From Lutimonas halocynthiae (lineage in GTDB: Bacteria > Bacteroidota > Bacteroidia > Flavobacteriales > Flavobacteriaceae), in contig NZ_JAUFQO010000012.1 of the NCBI RefSeq assembly GCF_030409835.1, positions 62,001-126,000 on the forward strand: a stretch of DNA of 64,000 nt, read 5' to 3'. The notes below the pieces were generated by a model. The model saw nothing but the letters and a program-made list of their open reading frames with translations, did no database searches and was not told the origin of the DNA. A program made the translations under genes and the position numbers. Below are positions 52,442 to 62,500 of this stretch, one piece after another. Numbering within the stretch: the first letter of the stretch is position 1; each line of letters opens with the position of its first letter.

Positions 52442-54916
52442 TTATGAACCAAACTGTTCACCATCACCACCACCTGATCCATTGCGTTGGCGTTCACGTT
52501 GTTTTTTCTGATTGAGTCGATACGTAAAGGAAAGTCTAAACTGTCTTTCTCTCCATTGGAATGCACTATTTTGAATAAAGGAATCCGTAGTCGTTTCCGA
52601 AACTCTCTTCCTGGAGTTGAACACATCATCCACATTAAAAACGAGGGTTCCATTTCCTTTTAAAATATCTTTACTAAATGCTAAATTCATTGAAAATATT
52701 CCCTCACTTTTAGTCTGAGAATTTTGCCTTGGGCCTCTAAACATCATGGTAGTTTGCCAATCTATATCGGCAGGTAAGGTAAGTTTTGAGCTTAATCTTG
52801 CAAACCAGCTGTTAAAACTAGATCCGTAATCGATTCCTTCATATTCTCCGTCTATTGTCGAGTTATAGAAATTAAAACTTCCATTAAATCGCCAATTTTT
52901 TTTAGGGGTATAGCTGGCTGAAAACTCCGTACCATATCTATCGTCAGTACTCAGGTTAATCGGTGTCAAACGAATGATTGGGATGCCATCTTCTGTAGTC
53001 TCGCCTGTGTCTGTTCGAATAAACTGGAATACATCTGTTGCATGACTATAGTAAACAGATGTGTTAAAGGTTACTTTTTGCCACCTTTTATAATAACCAA
53101 GATCAACGCCATGAGATATTGAAGGATCTAAATCAGGATTCCCCTGGAATATTGTCGTTCGACTTGATTGAGAAGGAAAAGGGTTGATAAATCTTGATCT
53201 CGGCCTTCTGATTCTGCTGTTATAACCTAATGTCAGGTTTTCACTTTCAGTGAATTCATAAACCAGGTTTGCGGTGGGGAAGGCGTTGACATAATTCTTT
53301 TGATTTAATGAATCGATATCTTTCCCTGTTGAACGTATGTCAATATCTGTACCTTCAATCCTCAGGCCGAGAAGCGCAGAGAATTTACCAAACTTATTCC
53401 CATATTGACCATATACTGCAGTTATCATTTCGTCATATTCAAAAAAGTTGGTGAGGCTATCATTAATAATAAAATCGCCATCATCATTTTCATCATAAAA
53501 CTTATAATCATTTTGTCGATCATCACTGTTAATTCTAAACCCCAACTCAACTTGCTGTTTTTCACCAATTGGCAAAACATAATCACTCTGAATCAGAAAA
53601 CGCTTTTGTACCTCGTCTGAATCAATTATTTGCGAGGGTTGTTCATTCATATCCGGAAAAGTTTCGGCATTGGTGATAAGACTGTTTTCAACATCGCTGT
53701 TATCTTGGTATTGCAGGTCTAGATCTATTTGATGTCCTTCTTTTTTGAATTTATGTAAGAAGTTGAGGTCATATTGATATACTTTGTCTTTAGATACTTC
53801 GTTTTCAATTCTAAGGGTCGAACTCGCCAGATCATCAAATTCGTCAAAAGCATCGAGCATATTTTCGGATACGCGGTCTCTATCTGAATTTCTGTATAAA
53901 AAACTTGCTGTAATAGAGGTTTCTTTCGCTATATAATACTCTATACCGAAATTGAGGTTTAAATTATCTCCACTCCTGAGATATTTAGTCTGTTCATTGG
54001 TTGATGCAAAACTGGCATCTGGCGAAAAGTAAGTTGTTTCAGCACTTGAATTACCCGGAGATTCACGATCAGAATAACCAATATTAGTGAAAAAATTCAC
54101 ATCCTTAAGTCTGTAATTAAGACTTGTTGAAAACCCATAGTAATCAGGAGACCCAAGGTTGATGGTTCCAACACCATTAAAACCGGTTATTTTATCCCTC
54201 CTTAAGATGATATTTAATATGCCTGCAGTTCCTTCAGCGTCATAACGAGCAGAAGGGCTTGTAATGACTTCCACTTTGGCAATGGCGTCGGCTGGAAATT
54301 GTCTTAGCGCCTCTGTATCATTAAGTCCAACCAATCCGCTTGGTTTCCCATTTATGAGAATTCTGACATTTTCATTACCTCTTAAGCTTACAACACCTTC
54401 TGCATCTACTGTTACAGAAGGAACATTATCGAGCACATCACTGGCAGTTCCTCCCTTTACGGTCATGTCTTTTCCTACATTGTAAATTTTCTTATCTAGT
54501 TTTACCTCTAAAGTGCTTTTTTCAGCTATTATTTCTACTTCATCCAATGATTCCGAGTCTTCTTCCATAAAGATTTCACCCAAATTCATATTTGCGTCGA
54601 TGGCAACATCCTCAATATTGACTGTTTTAAATGATAGAAATTCGAAGCTAATATTATATCGACCTTTGGGAACTTCAACTAAAAACTTCCCTTTTCCATC
54701 ACTCATTCCTCCAAAAACCTTATCACCTCTTAAAGGTCTTAAAATGACGGTAGCAAATTCAAGCGGGATTTTACCATTTTTTTCAAGTATTGTCCCTTTT
54801 ATTTCTATCACTTCTCTTTTTCGTTCTGTGCCGCTGTTGGGTCTTTTGCCTTGTTGAGCCAATCCGATTAAGGGCAAAAAAAAGCATAATAAGAGGGCTA
54901 TGATAATTATTCTCAT
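52442..54916 (-). CDS. TonB-dependent receptor, outer-membrane beta-barrel family (first)
   Basis: An 824-residue outer-membrane receptor. Signal peptide (about 1-20), CarboxypepD_reg-like domain (about 36-125, EIKGTILEKNGKIPLEFATVIL), a TonB plug (about 150-245, VLDNVPSVTVDAEGVVSLRG and ILINGKPSG) and an OMP_b-brl beta-barrel to near the end. It finishes with a glycine-rich tail (NGSGGGDGEQFGS), so the barrel does not end the protein. It is not a SusC type and no SusD gene lies nearby. The ligand is unknown. Confidence 0.9.
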   Translation of the reverse strand: MRIIIIALLLCFFLPLIGLAQQGKRPNSGTERKREVIEIKGTILEKNGKIPLEFATVILRPLRGDKVFGGMSDGKGKFLVEVPKGRYNISFEFLSFKTVNIEDVAIDANMNLGEIFMEEDSESLDEVEIIAEKSTLEVKLDKKIYNVGKDMTVKGGTASDVLDNVPSVTVDAEGVVSLRGNENVRILINGKPSGLVGLNDTEALRQFPADAIAKVEVITSPSARYDAEGTAGILNIILRRDKITGFNGVGTINLGSPDYYGFSTSLNYRLKDVNFFTNIGYSDRESPGNSSAETTYFSPDASFASTNEQTKYLRSGDNLNLNFGIEYYIAKETSITASFLYRNSDRDRVSENMLDAFDEFDDLASSTLRIENEVSKDKVYQYDLNFLHKFKKEGHQIDLDLQYQDNSDVENSLITNAETFPDMNEQPSQIIDSDEVQKRFLIQSDYVLPIGEKQQVELGFRINSDDRQNDYKFYDENDDGDFIINDSLTNFFEYDEMITAVYGQYGNKFGKFSALLGLRIEGTDIDIRSTGKDIDSLNQKNYVNAFPTANLVYEFTESENLTLGYNSRIRRPRSRFINPFPSQSSRTTIFQGNPDLDPSISHGVDLGYYKRWQKVTFNTSVYYSHATDVFQFIRTDTGETTEDGIPIIRLTPINLSTDDRYGTEFSASYTPKKNWRFNGSFNFYNSTIDGEYEGIDYGSSFNSWFARLSSKLTLPADIDWQTTMMFRGPRQNSQTKSEGIFSMNLAFSKDILKGNGTLVFNVDDVFNSRKRVSETTTDSFIQNSAFQWRERQFRLSFTYRLNQKKQRERQRNGSGGGDGEQFGS

Positions 54917-55016
54917 GAGAAAGTTTAGCTGTAAGATTTTAAGACTTGAAATATAGACCTTAGTTTAATCTTGTTTTAGTTAAATATTTGTTAATATAAA
55001 ATACTTTAGGAATTAA

Positions 55017-55046
55017 TTGTAAAATGAAAAATATGTACTATTTTTG
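55017..55046 (+). promoter_or_regulatory. Promoter of the 55-residue membrane peptide gene
   Basis: TTG (55017-55019), 19 bases, TATTTTTG (55039-55046). It is one of the best promoter matches in the window. The peptide ATG at 55072 lies 26 bases further. Confidence 0.65.
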
Positions 55047-55071
55047 TGGCTTATTTATAACAAACGTCATT

Positions 55072-55239
55072 ATGGAAATTGGTCAATTTTTAGGTTTTTT
55101 AGTATTCTTAACTGTATTTACAATGGGTTTTTGGATGTTGATCTTTCTTTTGACAACTGTAGTTCCTTATTGGTTGTTTGGTAACCTTATGGAAAGTTGG
55201 AAACTGAAGAAAGAAGCTAAAAAAGCAAAATCTAAATAA
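55072..55239 (+). CDS. Small membrane protein, unknown (55 residues)
   Basis: A small protein with a strongly hydrophobic segment (about residues 7-37: GFLVFLTVF, then WMLIFLLTTVVPYWLFG) and a positively charged C-terminus (KLKKEAKKAKSK), giving a predicted inner-membrane peptide with a cytosolic basic tail. A longer frame from ATG 55024 contains the promoter box and is rejected. It has its own strong promoter and terminator and stands between two TonB-dependent receptor genes. No family was recognised. Confidence 0.7.
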   Translation: MEIGQFLGFLVFLTVFTMGFWMLIFLLTTVVPYWLFGNLMESWKLKKEAKKAKSK

Positions 55240-55247
55240 TATAAAAA

Positions 55248-55274
55248 TAAAAGCCTGTGAAAACAGGCTTTTTT
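55248..55274. terminator. Bidirectional terminator
   Basis: Stem AAGCCTGT (55251-55258) with ACAGGCTT (55263-55270), 4-base loop, A run on one side and T run on the other. It serves the membrane peptide gene on + and the second receptor gene on -, whose stop is at 55273. Confidence 0.85.
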
Positions 55275-57705
55275 ATTTTACCTGATCTTCTACTTCAAAA
55301 ATATTCTTTTCTGTCTCCTTAGCTCTATTGTGTGAATTTCGTCTGCTACTTTTATTAAAGCGATAAGAGAAGGAAAGCAGGTATTGGGTATCAAAAATAA
55401 AACTTCTATGGGTTATGGTATTGGCTTCCAGTGAAGTGAAATCTGCCTTACGCGTATGAAATACGTCGTTTATTTTAAAACTTAATGTTGATTTACCTTC
55501 CCAAAAATCTTTAGAAATATTGAAATTCACATATTGAAAGGCTTTTAATTTGGTTAAGGCTGTCTTTTGAGTAGATTGATATAGATAATCAATATTCGCC
55601 CTCAAAGTATTAGAAATACGGTATAAAAATCTGAAGTTACCATATAAGACCCAATTTTCATAGTCGTAAGCATTATCAATTGTTTCAGATAAAACTGAAA
55701 AATAGGGACTAATCAATCCATATAAGCGAATTTTATTATTTGGATTATAGGTGGCTTCTATTTCCAGGCCTGTATAATTTAATGTTCCGTTATTTTTAGG
55801 TATGCGCCTGAAAATATCAAACCCATCACTGGTTTGATTACCAGTTTTTTCGAGAACATTCAGAATTCGATCAGTTGAATTGGAATAGAAAATAGCTGTA
55901 TTTAAAGATATTTTTTCGAATTCATTATAATACTCTAGATAAAAATAATTCGTGTAATAAGGTTGTAGATACGGATTACCTACTAGGATAAATCGTTCAT
56001 CTGTAAATGAGTTGAAAGGATTTAGTTCTGATATAGTTGGCCTGTCTATATATTTTGTATAACCTAGTGAAATGACATTTTGTTCATTAAAATTATAGGT
56101 TAGCAGTGCATTGGGGAATAAATCAGTATAATTATTCTCGAACTCCTCATCGATTGTTTTTTCAGTGATCGTAGTTTCAGTAACTTCTGTTCTCAGGCCA
56201 AGACTGAAACTGAAACGGTCGTATTGTCTGCTATAGTTGGCATAAAAAGCATAAATATTTTCTTTGTAATCGATCTTACTCGTAAAGTCAGCAATTGATT
56301 CAAATTTTGCTAGTGACGTATTAAAATTACTCGCAGCAAAATCATTACTATAATTACGAAAATTACCTTTAAAACCTGCTTCAAATTTCGCATTATCACT
56401 AATAGGTAAGGCATAGTCTATCTTGGTATAGAAATTGTCTACACTCTCATCCTTGACATATTTTTGTTCTGTTAAATCATCCCCGGGAAAGGTTTCAGTA
56501 TTTAAGATATCAGTGTCATTATCGGCAAGACTGTTATCATATTTTAAGTCAGCAGACAACTGGTGCCCTTTATCATTAAATTTAGTTGCATATTGCACAT
56601 AGGCTTCCAGAAATCCTTCATCCGAATTGTCATCAACTTCCCTGAAGGAAGATTTGATCAACTCGTCTATTGGCTGGTAATCATTGAGAAACAACTCAGA
56701 ATCATAGTTTTTATTGGACTTCGTATAAAGTATCGATGTTGTTAATGTATTTTTTGTATCCAGGTAGAAATCACTGCCAATATTAAACAGAAAGCTATTC
56801 CTTTGACGATAATCAGTGCGTGTCTGATCAAAATTTCCGGTAGGGTTTTGCGTGTCATCAAGAAAGATCTGCTGGATCTCAGTATCTTTATTTTTGACTA
56901 CATGATTGAAGCTTAAGGTAGAGTACATATTCACCTTGTCTGTTTTGTAGTTGACAAAGGTTGAAACTCCATCATTATCGGGGATTCCGAGGTGGGCTTC
57001 CACTGTTCCGTTATAGCCTTCAATTGACCTCTTTTTTAGAATAATGTTTAAAATACCACCGCCACCTTCGGCATCATATTTAGCAGATTGGGATATGATC
57101 TCAACTTTATTAATTGTATTTGCAGGGATAAGACTTAAAACATCAGCACTACTTCTTTGCCCGCCATAAGGCTTTCCGTCAACAAGAACTAAGGCGTTAT
57201 TACCTCTGATCGTAATATTACCCTGAATATCAATTTGAACTGATGGTGTGTTTTCCAATACCGTTACAGCATTCCCCCCGATATTCGCAATATCTTTTGA
57301 GGCGTTGTATATTTTCTTTGTGAGTTCATGATCAACAAGGTTACTTGTTGCGATCAATTCTACTTCTTCTAAATTCTCAGTACTTTGACGCAATTCAATG
57401 AGGCCCATTTCCATGTCTTGATTTATGGAAAGAACATTAATTATAAAAGGTTGAAATGATAGTGATTCAACAATACAATAGTACTTGCCGTTCAGCACAT
57501 TCAATTCAAAATAACCATCTTTATCTGTTACATCTCCTATCAACTCTTGTGTATCCATATTCTGGAATGTCACCGTTACAAACTGCAATGGCAAGTGCGT
57601 GTCGGCGTCTTTGACGCGACCGTTAATATGATTTATTTGCATGCTAACCTGACCTGATAAACTGAAGGAGAGGAGAAACATGATCAGGATACTTATTAAT
57701 TTCAT
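55273..57705 (-). CDS. TonB-dependent receptor, outer-membrane beta-barrel family (second)
   Basis: An 810-residue receptor with the same plan as the one at 52.4 kb: signal peptide (about 1-19), CarboxypepD_reg-like domain (about 25-110), TonB plug (about 130-235, VLENTPSVQIDIQGNITIRG and ALVLVDGKPYGG) and an OMP_b-brl barrel (about 390-790). The plugs are clearly related, the barrels less so, consistent with old paralogues. The barrel is followed by a short charged tail. The ligand is unknown. Confidence 0.9.
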   Translation of the reverse strand: MKLISILIMFLLSFSLSGQVSMQINHINGRVKDADTHLPLQFVTVTFQNMDTQELIGDVTDKDGYFELNVLNGKYYCIVESLSFQPFIINVLSINQDMEMGLIELRQSTENLEEVELIATSNLVDHELTKKIYNASKDIANIGGNAVTVLENTPSVQIDIQGNITIRGNNALVLVDGKPYGGQRSSADVLSLIPANTINKVEIISQSAKYDAEGGGGILNIILKKRSIEGYNGTVEAHLGIPDNDGVSTFVNYKTDKVNMYSTLSFNHVVKNKDTEIQQIFLDDTQNPTGNFDQTRTDYRQRNSFLFNIGSDFYLDTKNTLTTSILYTKSNKNYDSELFLNDYQPIDELIKSSFREVDDNSDEGFLEAYVQYATKFNDKGHQLSADLKYDNSLADNDTDILNTETFPGDDLTEQKYVKDESVDNFYTKIDYALPISDNAKFEAGFKGNFRNYSNDFAASNFNTSLAKFESIADFTSKIDYKENIYAFYANYSRQYDRFSFSLGLRTEVTETTITEKTIDEEFENNYTDLFPNALLTYNFNEQNVISLGYTKYIDRPTISELNPFNSFTDERFILVGNPYLQPYYTNYFYLEYYNEFEKISLNTAIFYSNSTDRILNVLEKTGNQTSDGFDIFRRIPKNNGTLNYTGLEIEATYNPNNKIRLYGLISPYFSVLSETIDNAYDYENWVLYGNFRFLYRISNTLRANIDYLYQSTQKTALTKLKAFQYVNFNISKDFWEGKSTLSFKINDVFHTRKADFTSLEANTITHRSFIFDTQYLLSFSYRFNKSSRRNSHNRAKETEKNIFEVEDQVK

Positions 57706-57804
57706 TACAAAATGGTGTAATCCGATAAATATAGATTATTCAGTATTATAAAAAAATAGTGGTTTAGGGGTATTTTTGGTCATTAACATTATGATTGTTA
57801 ATGA

Positions 57805-58143
57805 TCAGATAATAGTACTTATTTTTTCAATTGGTCTGCCTATCACAGCAGCATCACCATTTACAATAATTGGCCTTTCTATGAGCTTAGGGTTAGCCAC
57901 CATGGCTTCAATTAACTCATTTTCAGAAAGGTTCTTGTTTTTATATTGCTCCTTCCAGACAGCCTCATTTTTCCTTACAAGCTCTATGGCAGGAATATGT
58001 AGCTTTTTTAAAAGATCTTTTAATTCACTTTCGGTCAAAGGATTCTTTAAGTATTCGATAATTTCCAGATCAACATTGGCCTCCCGTAACATAGCTAGAC
58101 CTTGTCTGCTTTTGCTACATCTCGGATTGTGATAGATTTTCAT
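57805..58143 (-). CDS. ArsC-family arsenate reductase (thioredoxin fold)
   Basis: A 112-residue thioredoxin-fold protein of the ArsC/Spx family. It has the single nucleophile Cys9 in HNPRCSKSRQ, the EYLKNPLTE segment and the RPIIVNGDAAVIGRP motif, where the arsenate-binding arginine lies. Arsenate reduction with glutathione-type donors is the family function, but many such proteins have other roles. It is single, with a TATTTTTG box (58169-58176, minus strand) 25 bases upstream. No other ars gene is nearby. Confidence 0.85.
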   Translation of the reverse strand: MKIYHNPRCSKSRQGLAMLREANVDLEIIEYLKNPLTESELKDLLKKLHIPAIELVRKNEAVWKEQYKNKNLSENELIEAMVANPKLIERPIIVNGDAAVIGRPIEKISTII

Positions 58144-58269
58144 TTTGGTTAGTTTGTTTGTTGGCTAGCAAAAATAATTCATTTTTTGATCATGATAAAA
58201 TGAGGAAGGTTTAATTTATATTATAATGAAAAAAAAAAAGACCGCTGGTGAATATTTATTGGGTTCAAC

Positions 58270-58277
58270 TATATTTG
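58270..58277 (+). promoter_or_regulatory. Promoter -7 box of tatD-ogt
   Basis: TATATTTG fits TAnnTTTG and ends 4 bases before the tatD ATG. Confidence 0.45.
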
Positions 58278-58281
58278 TTCC

Positions 58282-59049
58282 ATGATTTTAACTGATACGC
58301 ATACGCATCTTTACGCTGAACAATTTGATGAAGATCGTGAAGAAGTAATTCTAAAAGCCCTAGAATTGGGCATTAAAAGGTTCTTTATTCCAGCCATCGA
58401 TTCGAGTTATTACGACAGGATGTTTGCACTAGAAAAGGCATTTCCAGAAAATGTGTTTCTCATGGCGGGTTTGCACCCAACTCATGTGAAGGCTGATTTT
58501 AAAGAAGAGTTAGCAATCGTTAAAAAACAGTTAGAAACAAAACAGTTTTATGCGATAGGTGAAATTGGTATGGACCTTTATTGGGATAAATCTTTTATCA
58601 AAGAACAGCAAGAAGCTTTTCGCATGCAGATATTATGGGCCAAGGAAAGAAAATTACCCATTGTAATTCATTGTCGTGATGCTTTTGATGAAATCTTTGA
58701 AATTATGGATGCGGTTTGCGATGATGATTTGAACGGAATTTTTCATTGTTTTACGGGCAATAAAGAACAGGCTGAAAAAATTATTTCATATGGTTTTAAG
58801 CTGGGTATAGGCGGTGTCATAACTTTTAAGAATGGAGGGCTGGATAAATTTATGTCAGCTATTCCTTTGGAACACATTGTACTAGAGACAGATTCACCTT
58901 ATCTTGCTCCAGCTCCGTATAGAGGCAAGCGGAACGAAAGCAGTTATTTAATAAATGTTCTGGGTAAACTTGTTGATATTTATGGCATAGATCCCGAGGA
59001 AATTGCAAAAATAACGACTTCTAATTCTAAGCAAGTATTCGGTATATAA
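58282..59049 (+). CDS. TatD family metal-dependent hydrolase
   Basis: A 255-residue TatD-type TIM-barrel deoxyribonuclease. The metal ligands are the histidines in TDTHTHLY, Glu in IGEIGMDLYW, His in VIHCRDAF, His in GIFHCF and Asp in LETDSPYLAP. TatD enzymes are 3'-5' DNases in DNA repair and degradation. The -7 box TATATTTG (58270-58277) ends only 4 bases before the ATG, implying a nearly leaderless message. The ogt gene follows after 9 bases, so the two form a DNA-repair operon. Confidence 0.92.
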   Translation: MILTDTHTHLYAEQFDEDREEVILKALELGIKRFFIPAIDSSYYDRMFALEKAFPENVFLMAGLHPTHVKADFKEELAIVKKQLETKQFYAIGEIGMDLYWDKSFIKEQQEAFRMQILWAKERKLPIVIHCRDAFDEIFEIMDAVCDDDLNGIFHCFTGNKEQAEKIISYGFKLGIGGVITFKNGGLDKFMSAIPLEHIVLETDSPYLAPAPYRGKRNESSYLINVLGKLVDIYGIDPEEIAKITTSNSKQVFGI

Positions 59050-59058
59050 AAGTAGGCT

Positions 59059-59541
59059 ATGAGCGATAATGAACAATGTTTCTTCAAAACTCCCATCGGT
59101 ACGGCAAGAATTGTAGGAAATCAAGAAGGAATCTCTGAAATATCGGTTTTGAATGAGGAGTTAGACAGTACACAACTTGTTCCGGAAGTTTTACTTGAAT
59201 GTGTGAAACAGTTAACTGAATATTTTGAAGGAGAAAGAAAGGATTTTTCTATAAAAATAAACCCTAAAGGCACAGATTTTCAAAAAACGGTATGGGATGA
59301 ATTGTTGAATATTCCATTTGGAAAGAGAACAACCTATATGAAGCAGACTTTGAAATTAGGTAATGAAAAAGCTATTCGAGCAGTGGCAAGTGCCAATGGT
59401 AAAAACCCAATCTGGATCGTAATACCATGTCATAGGGTAGTAGGATCAGATGGGTCGCTTACAGGATATGCAGGTGGCTTATGGAGAAAGAATTGGCTAC
59501 TGGAACATGAAAGCCCTTCTGGCCAGACGAGTTTATTTTAG
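59059..59541 (+). CDS. O6-methylguanine-DNA methyltransferase (Ogt type)
   Basis: A suicide repair protein that moves methyl groups from O6-methylguanine to its own cysteine. The 160 residues have the catalytic Cys124 in VIPCHRVVG, the DNA-binding helix LGNEKAIRAVASANGKNP and the C-terminal GSLTGYAGGLWRKNWLLEHE. The N-terminal domain is short. It lies 9 bases after tatD and shares its transcript. Confidence 0.95.
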   Translation: MSDNEQCFFKTPIGTARIVGNQEGISEISVLNEELDSTQLVPEVLLECVKQLTEYFEGERKDFSIKINPKGTDFQKTVWDELLNIPFGKRTTYMKQTLKLGNEKAIRAVASANGKNPIWIVIPCHRVVGSDGSLTGYAGGLWRKNWLLEHESPSGQTSLF

Positions 59542-59573
59542 CTCTTAGACCAAAAGAATCCACAGGTATTGTT

Positions 59574-59581
59574 TAAGTTTG
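59574..59581 (+). promoter_or_regulatory. Promoter -7 box of the 1138-residue protein gene
   Basis: TAAGTTTG fits TAnnTTTG and contains the upstream in-frame TTG (59579). This favours the ATG at 59591 as the start. Confidence 0.45.
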
Positions 59582-59590
59582 TTTTACTTC

Positions 59591-62500
59591 ATGAAAAGAA
59601 TCTTAGTCTTACTAATACTACTATCCAGCGGCATCGTTAGTGGACAGGCCTTACCTGAAGGAGTACTTATAAAAACGTATCTGGTTCAAAGTGATAGTAT
59701 TCAAATTGACAGTTTGAGCATTAATCCGGGTTATTTCAAATTGTATGAAGACCAAACGAATTTGGTTGACGAGGACTTATTTGAAGTGGATTATGCAAAA
59801 GCCATACTACATTTTAAAAACCCTATGTATTGGAAAGGTAAAAAAGTTAGGATAGCCTATTTACCTTACCCTGATTTTATGACTCGTAGTTATGCAGCTT
59901 TTGATAGATCGCTAATTGTTGCTCAAGCTACAGATGAATCGCAATTATATAGTTCGCAAGCCAATTCAAGATTAAATAAAAACAAACCTTTTGATGGTCT
60001 TTACACAAGTGGTAGTTTATCCAGGGGTGTTACAATTGGGAATAATCAGGATGCCGTAGTTAATTCTAATTTTAACCTGCAGATTGAAGGGCAGTTGTCC
60101 GAAAAAGTAGGGATCAGAGCTTCAATTACAGATAATGAAATACCCTTACAATCAGGAGGTTTTACCCAACGTCTTGACGAATTTGATCGTGTTTTTATTG
60201 AATTATATGCTGACAATTGGTCGCTTACCGCTGGAGACATTGATTTGAGCAATACTGAAAGTTATCTGATGAGATTTCAAAAAAAGATATCAGGTGTTTT
60301 GGTCAAAGGAAATGTGAATAAGCCAGCTGGAAAAACTGACTTTTTTGCCTCAGGAGCATTGGTTAGAGGAAAATTTCAAAGCTATAAGTTTAATGGATTA
60401 GATGGCAATCAGGGGCCTTATAAAATACTGGGATCAGATAACCAGCAATTCATAATCATGATTTCAGGTAGTGAAAGAGTTTATGCCAATGGCGTTTTGC
60501 TTAGGCGAGGGGAAAATTTTGACTATACTATAGATTATAATACAGGAGAAATCACATTTACAACATTGTATACAGTTAGTTCTAATCTCAGGTTTACAAT
60601 AGAATACCAACTTTCTGAGCGGAATTACACCAGATTTCTCACCTATGATGGGGTGAAATTTCAATCAGATAAGTTGAAAATTGGTGTTCAATACTATAAT
60701 GAAACTGATGCCAAAAATAGCCCCATAGACCAAAACTTATCAGATGATCAAAAACAGATATTAGCTGATGCAGGGAATGACAAATCTAAAATGATCGCGC
60801 CTTCAGCTGTCGAATCTGAGTACAGTGAGAATCGGGTTTTATATAGAAAAATTGAAGTTGACGGAATTGAAGCGTATGAGTATTCAAATGATCCAGACGA
60901 AACACTATATCAGGTTGATTTTTCTTATGTAGGTGAGAATAATGGTGATTATATCTTAGAGACGACATTGGCGTCTGGCAGGGTATATCAATTTACATCA
61001 GAAGTTAATAACCAAAAGCAGGGTGCTTTTCTTCCTGTAATTCAACTAGTTGCCCCCGAAAAGTTACAGATGTTAAATATAGAAGCTGATTATGTATTGG
61101 GTGAAAAAACCTTAATCGAAACCGAGTTGGCTTTGAGTGATAAAGATCAGAATCTATATTCTAGCATAGACAATGAAATGAATAAAGGTGTAGCTACTAA
61201 ACTTTCATGGAAACAAAAGATATTAGATAAAAAGTGGAAGTTGAACAGTGATATTGATTATGAATATTTTAGTGAAAATTTTAGATCAGTCGAAAGAATT
61301 AGAAATGTTGAATTTTCAAGAGATTGGAATATTATTTCAACAGGATTAAACACGAGTCAAAAGCAGCAATATATCCAAGGGGGCTTGAATTTTCGAAATG
61401 ATAGTTTAGGGCTTATTCGATATAATTATGAAAACTTGAGTCTGGGTGATAATTACACAGGAGACAGACATAGTTTATTGGCTGATTTTCACCTAAATAA
61501 TACTGATTTCCATGTTGATGGGAGTATGTTGAAGAATGAGAATGGTCTTGAGGATAACACTTTTGAAAGGTTATACACTGGTGTAACACAACAGATTTCA
61601 AAGTTTTGGGTAGGAGGGAAGTTTAATTATGAAAAGAATTTAAGACGGCGTTCAGACAATAATGAATTAGATATTCTATCACATCGATTTGCCGAAATTG
61701 AAGGTTATGCCGGTGTAGGAGATTCAACTAAGGTATTTACTGAAATAGGTTATAATTACAGAGAAACCGACAGTGTTCAAGGCGGGGCTTTAGGCCTTGT
61801 AAGCAAGGCACATACTTATTTTTTGAAGTCTAGGTTGATTCAAAATATCAATACAGATTTGGCCTTTTTTGTCAATTATCGCGAAGTCAAAAATGTCAAT
61901 GCACCAGATGACAGTTCTTTGAATGCTCGGGTGAGCTATAGGCAAAGAATTGTAGGAGATTTTATTGGGCTTCAAACTTTGATAGAAACCAGATCAGGAA
62001 CACTTCCGCAACAAGCTTTTAGCTATGTAGAAGTTGAACCTGGTAAAGGCTTCTATGAATGGATAGATTTTAATGAGAATGGCATTCAGGAATTAGATGA
62101 ATTTGTAATTGCTAAGTTTCAGGATCAGGCGATTTATGTACGGGTATTATTACCTACCATTTCATTTATAAGAACCAATCAAAATAAATGGAGTCAATCC
62201 CTGAATATAAATGCTTCTTCATGGAGAAATAAACAAGGCTTTAAAAAGGTGGCTTCTCATTTTGCAAACCAAACCTATTTTTTAATTGATGCTAAAACGA
62301 AACGTGATAAGGATGAATTCAGCATTAATCCATTTGCTTCAGACGATGAAGACCTTTTAGGCTTAGATCAGAATTTTAAGAACAGTTTTTTTTTCAATAG
62401 GGGTCTGCAAAAGTTCAGCTTTGTTTATTCTTATTTAAATTTCAGAAAGAAAACCATTTATTCATTCGGAGATCAGGATGTAACGCTGAGAACACATCAA

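Noticed and set aside
57776-58132. 118-codon open frame on + overlapping the arsC-type gene
   Set aside because: It is antisense to a well-conserved ArsC-family protein and has no recognisable domain; its openness follows from the AT-rich codons on the other strand.
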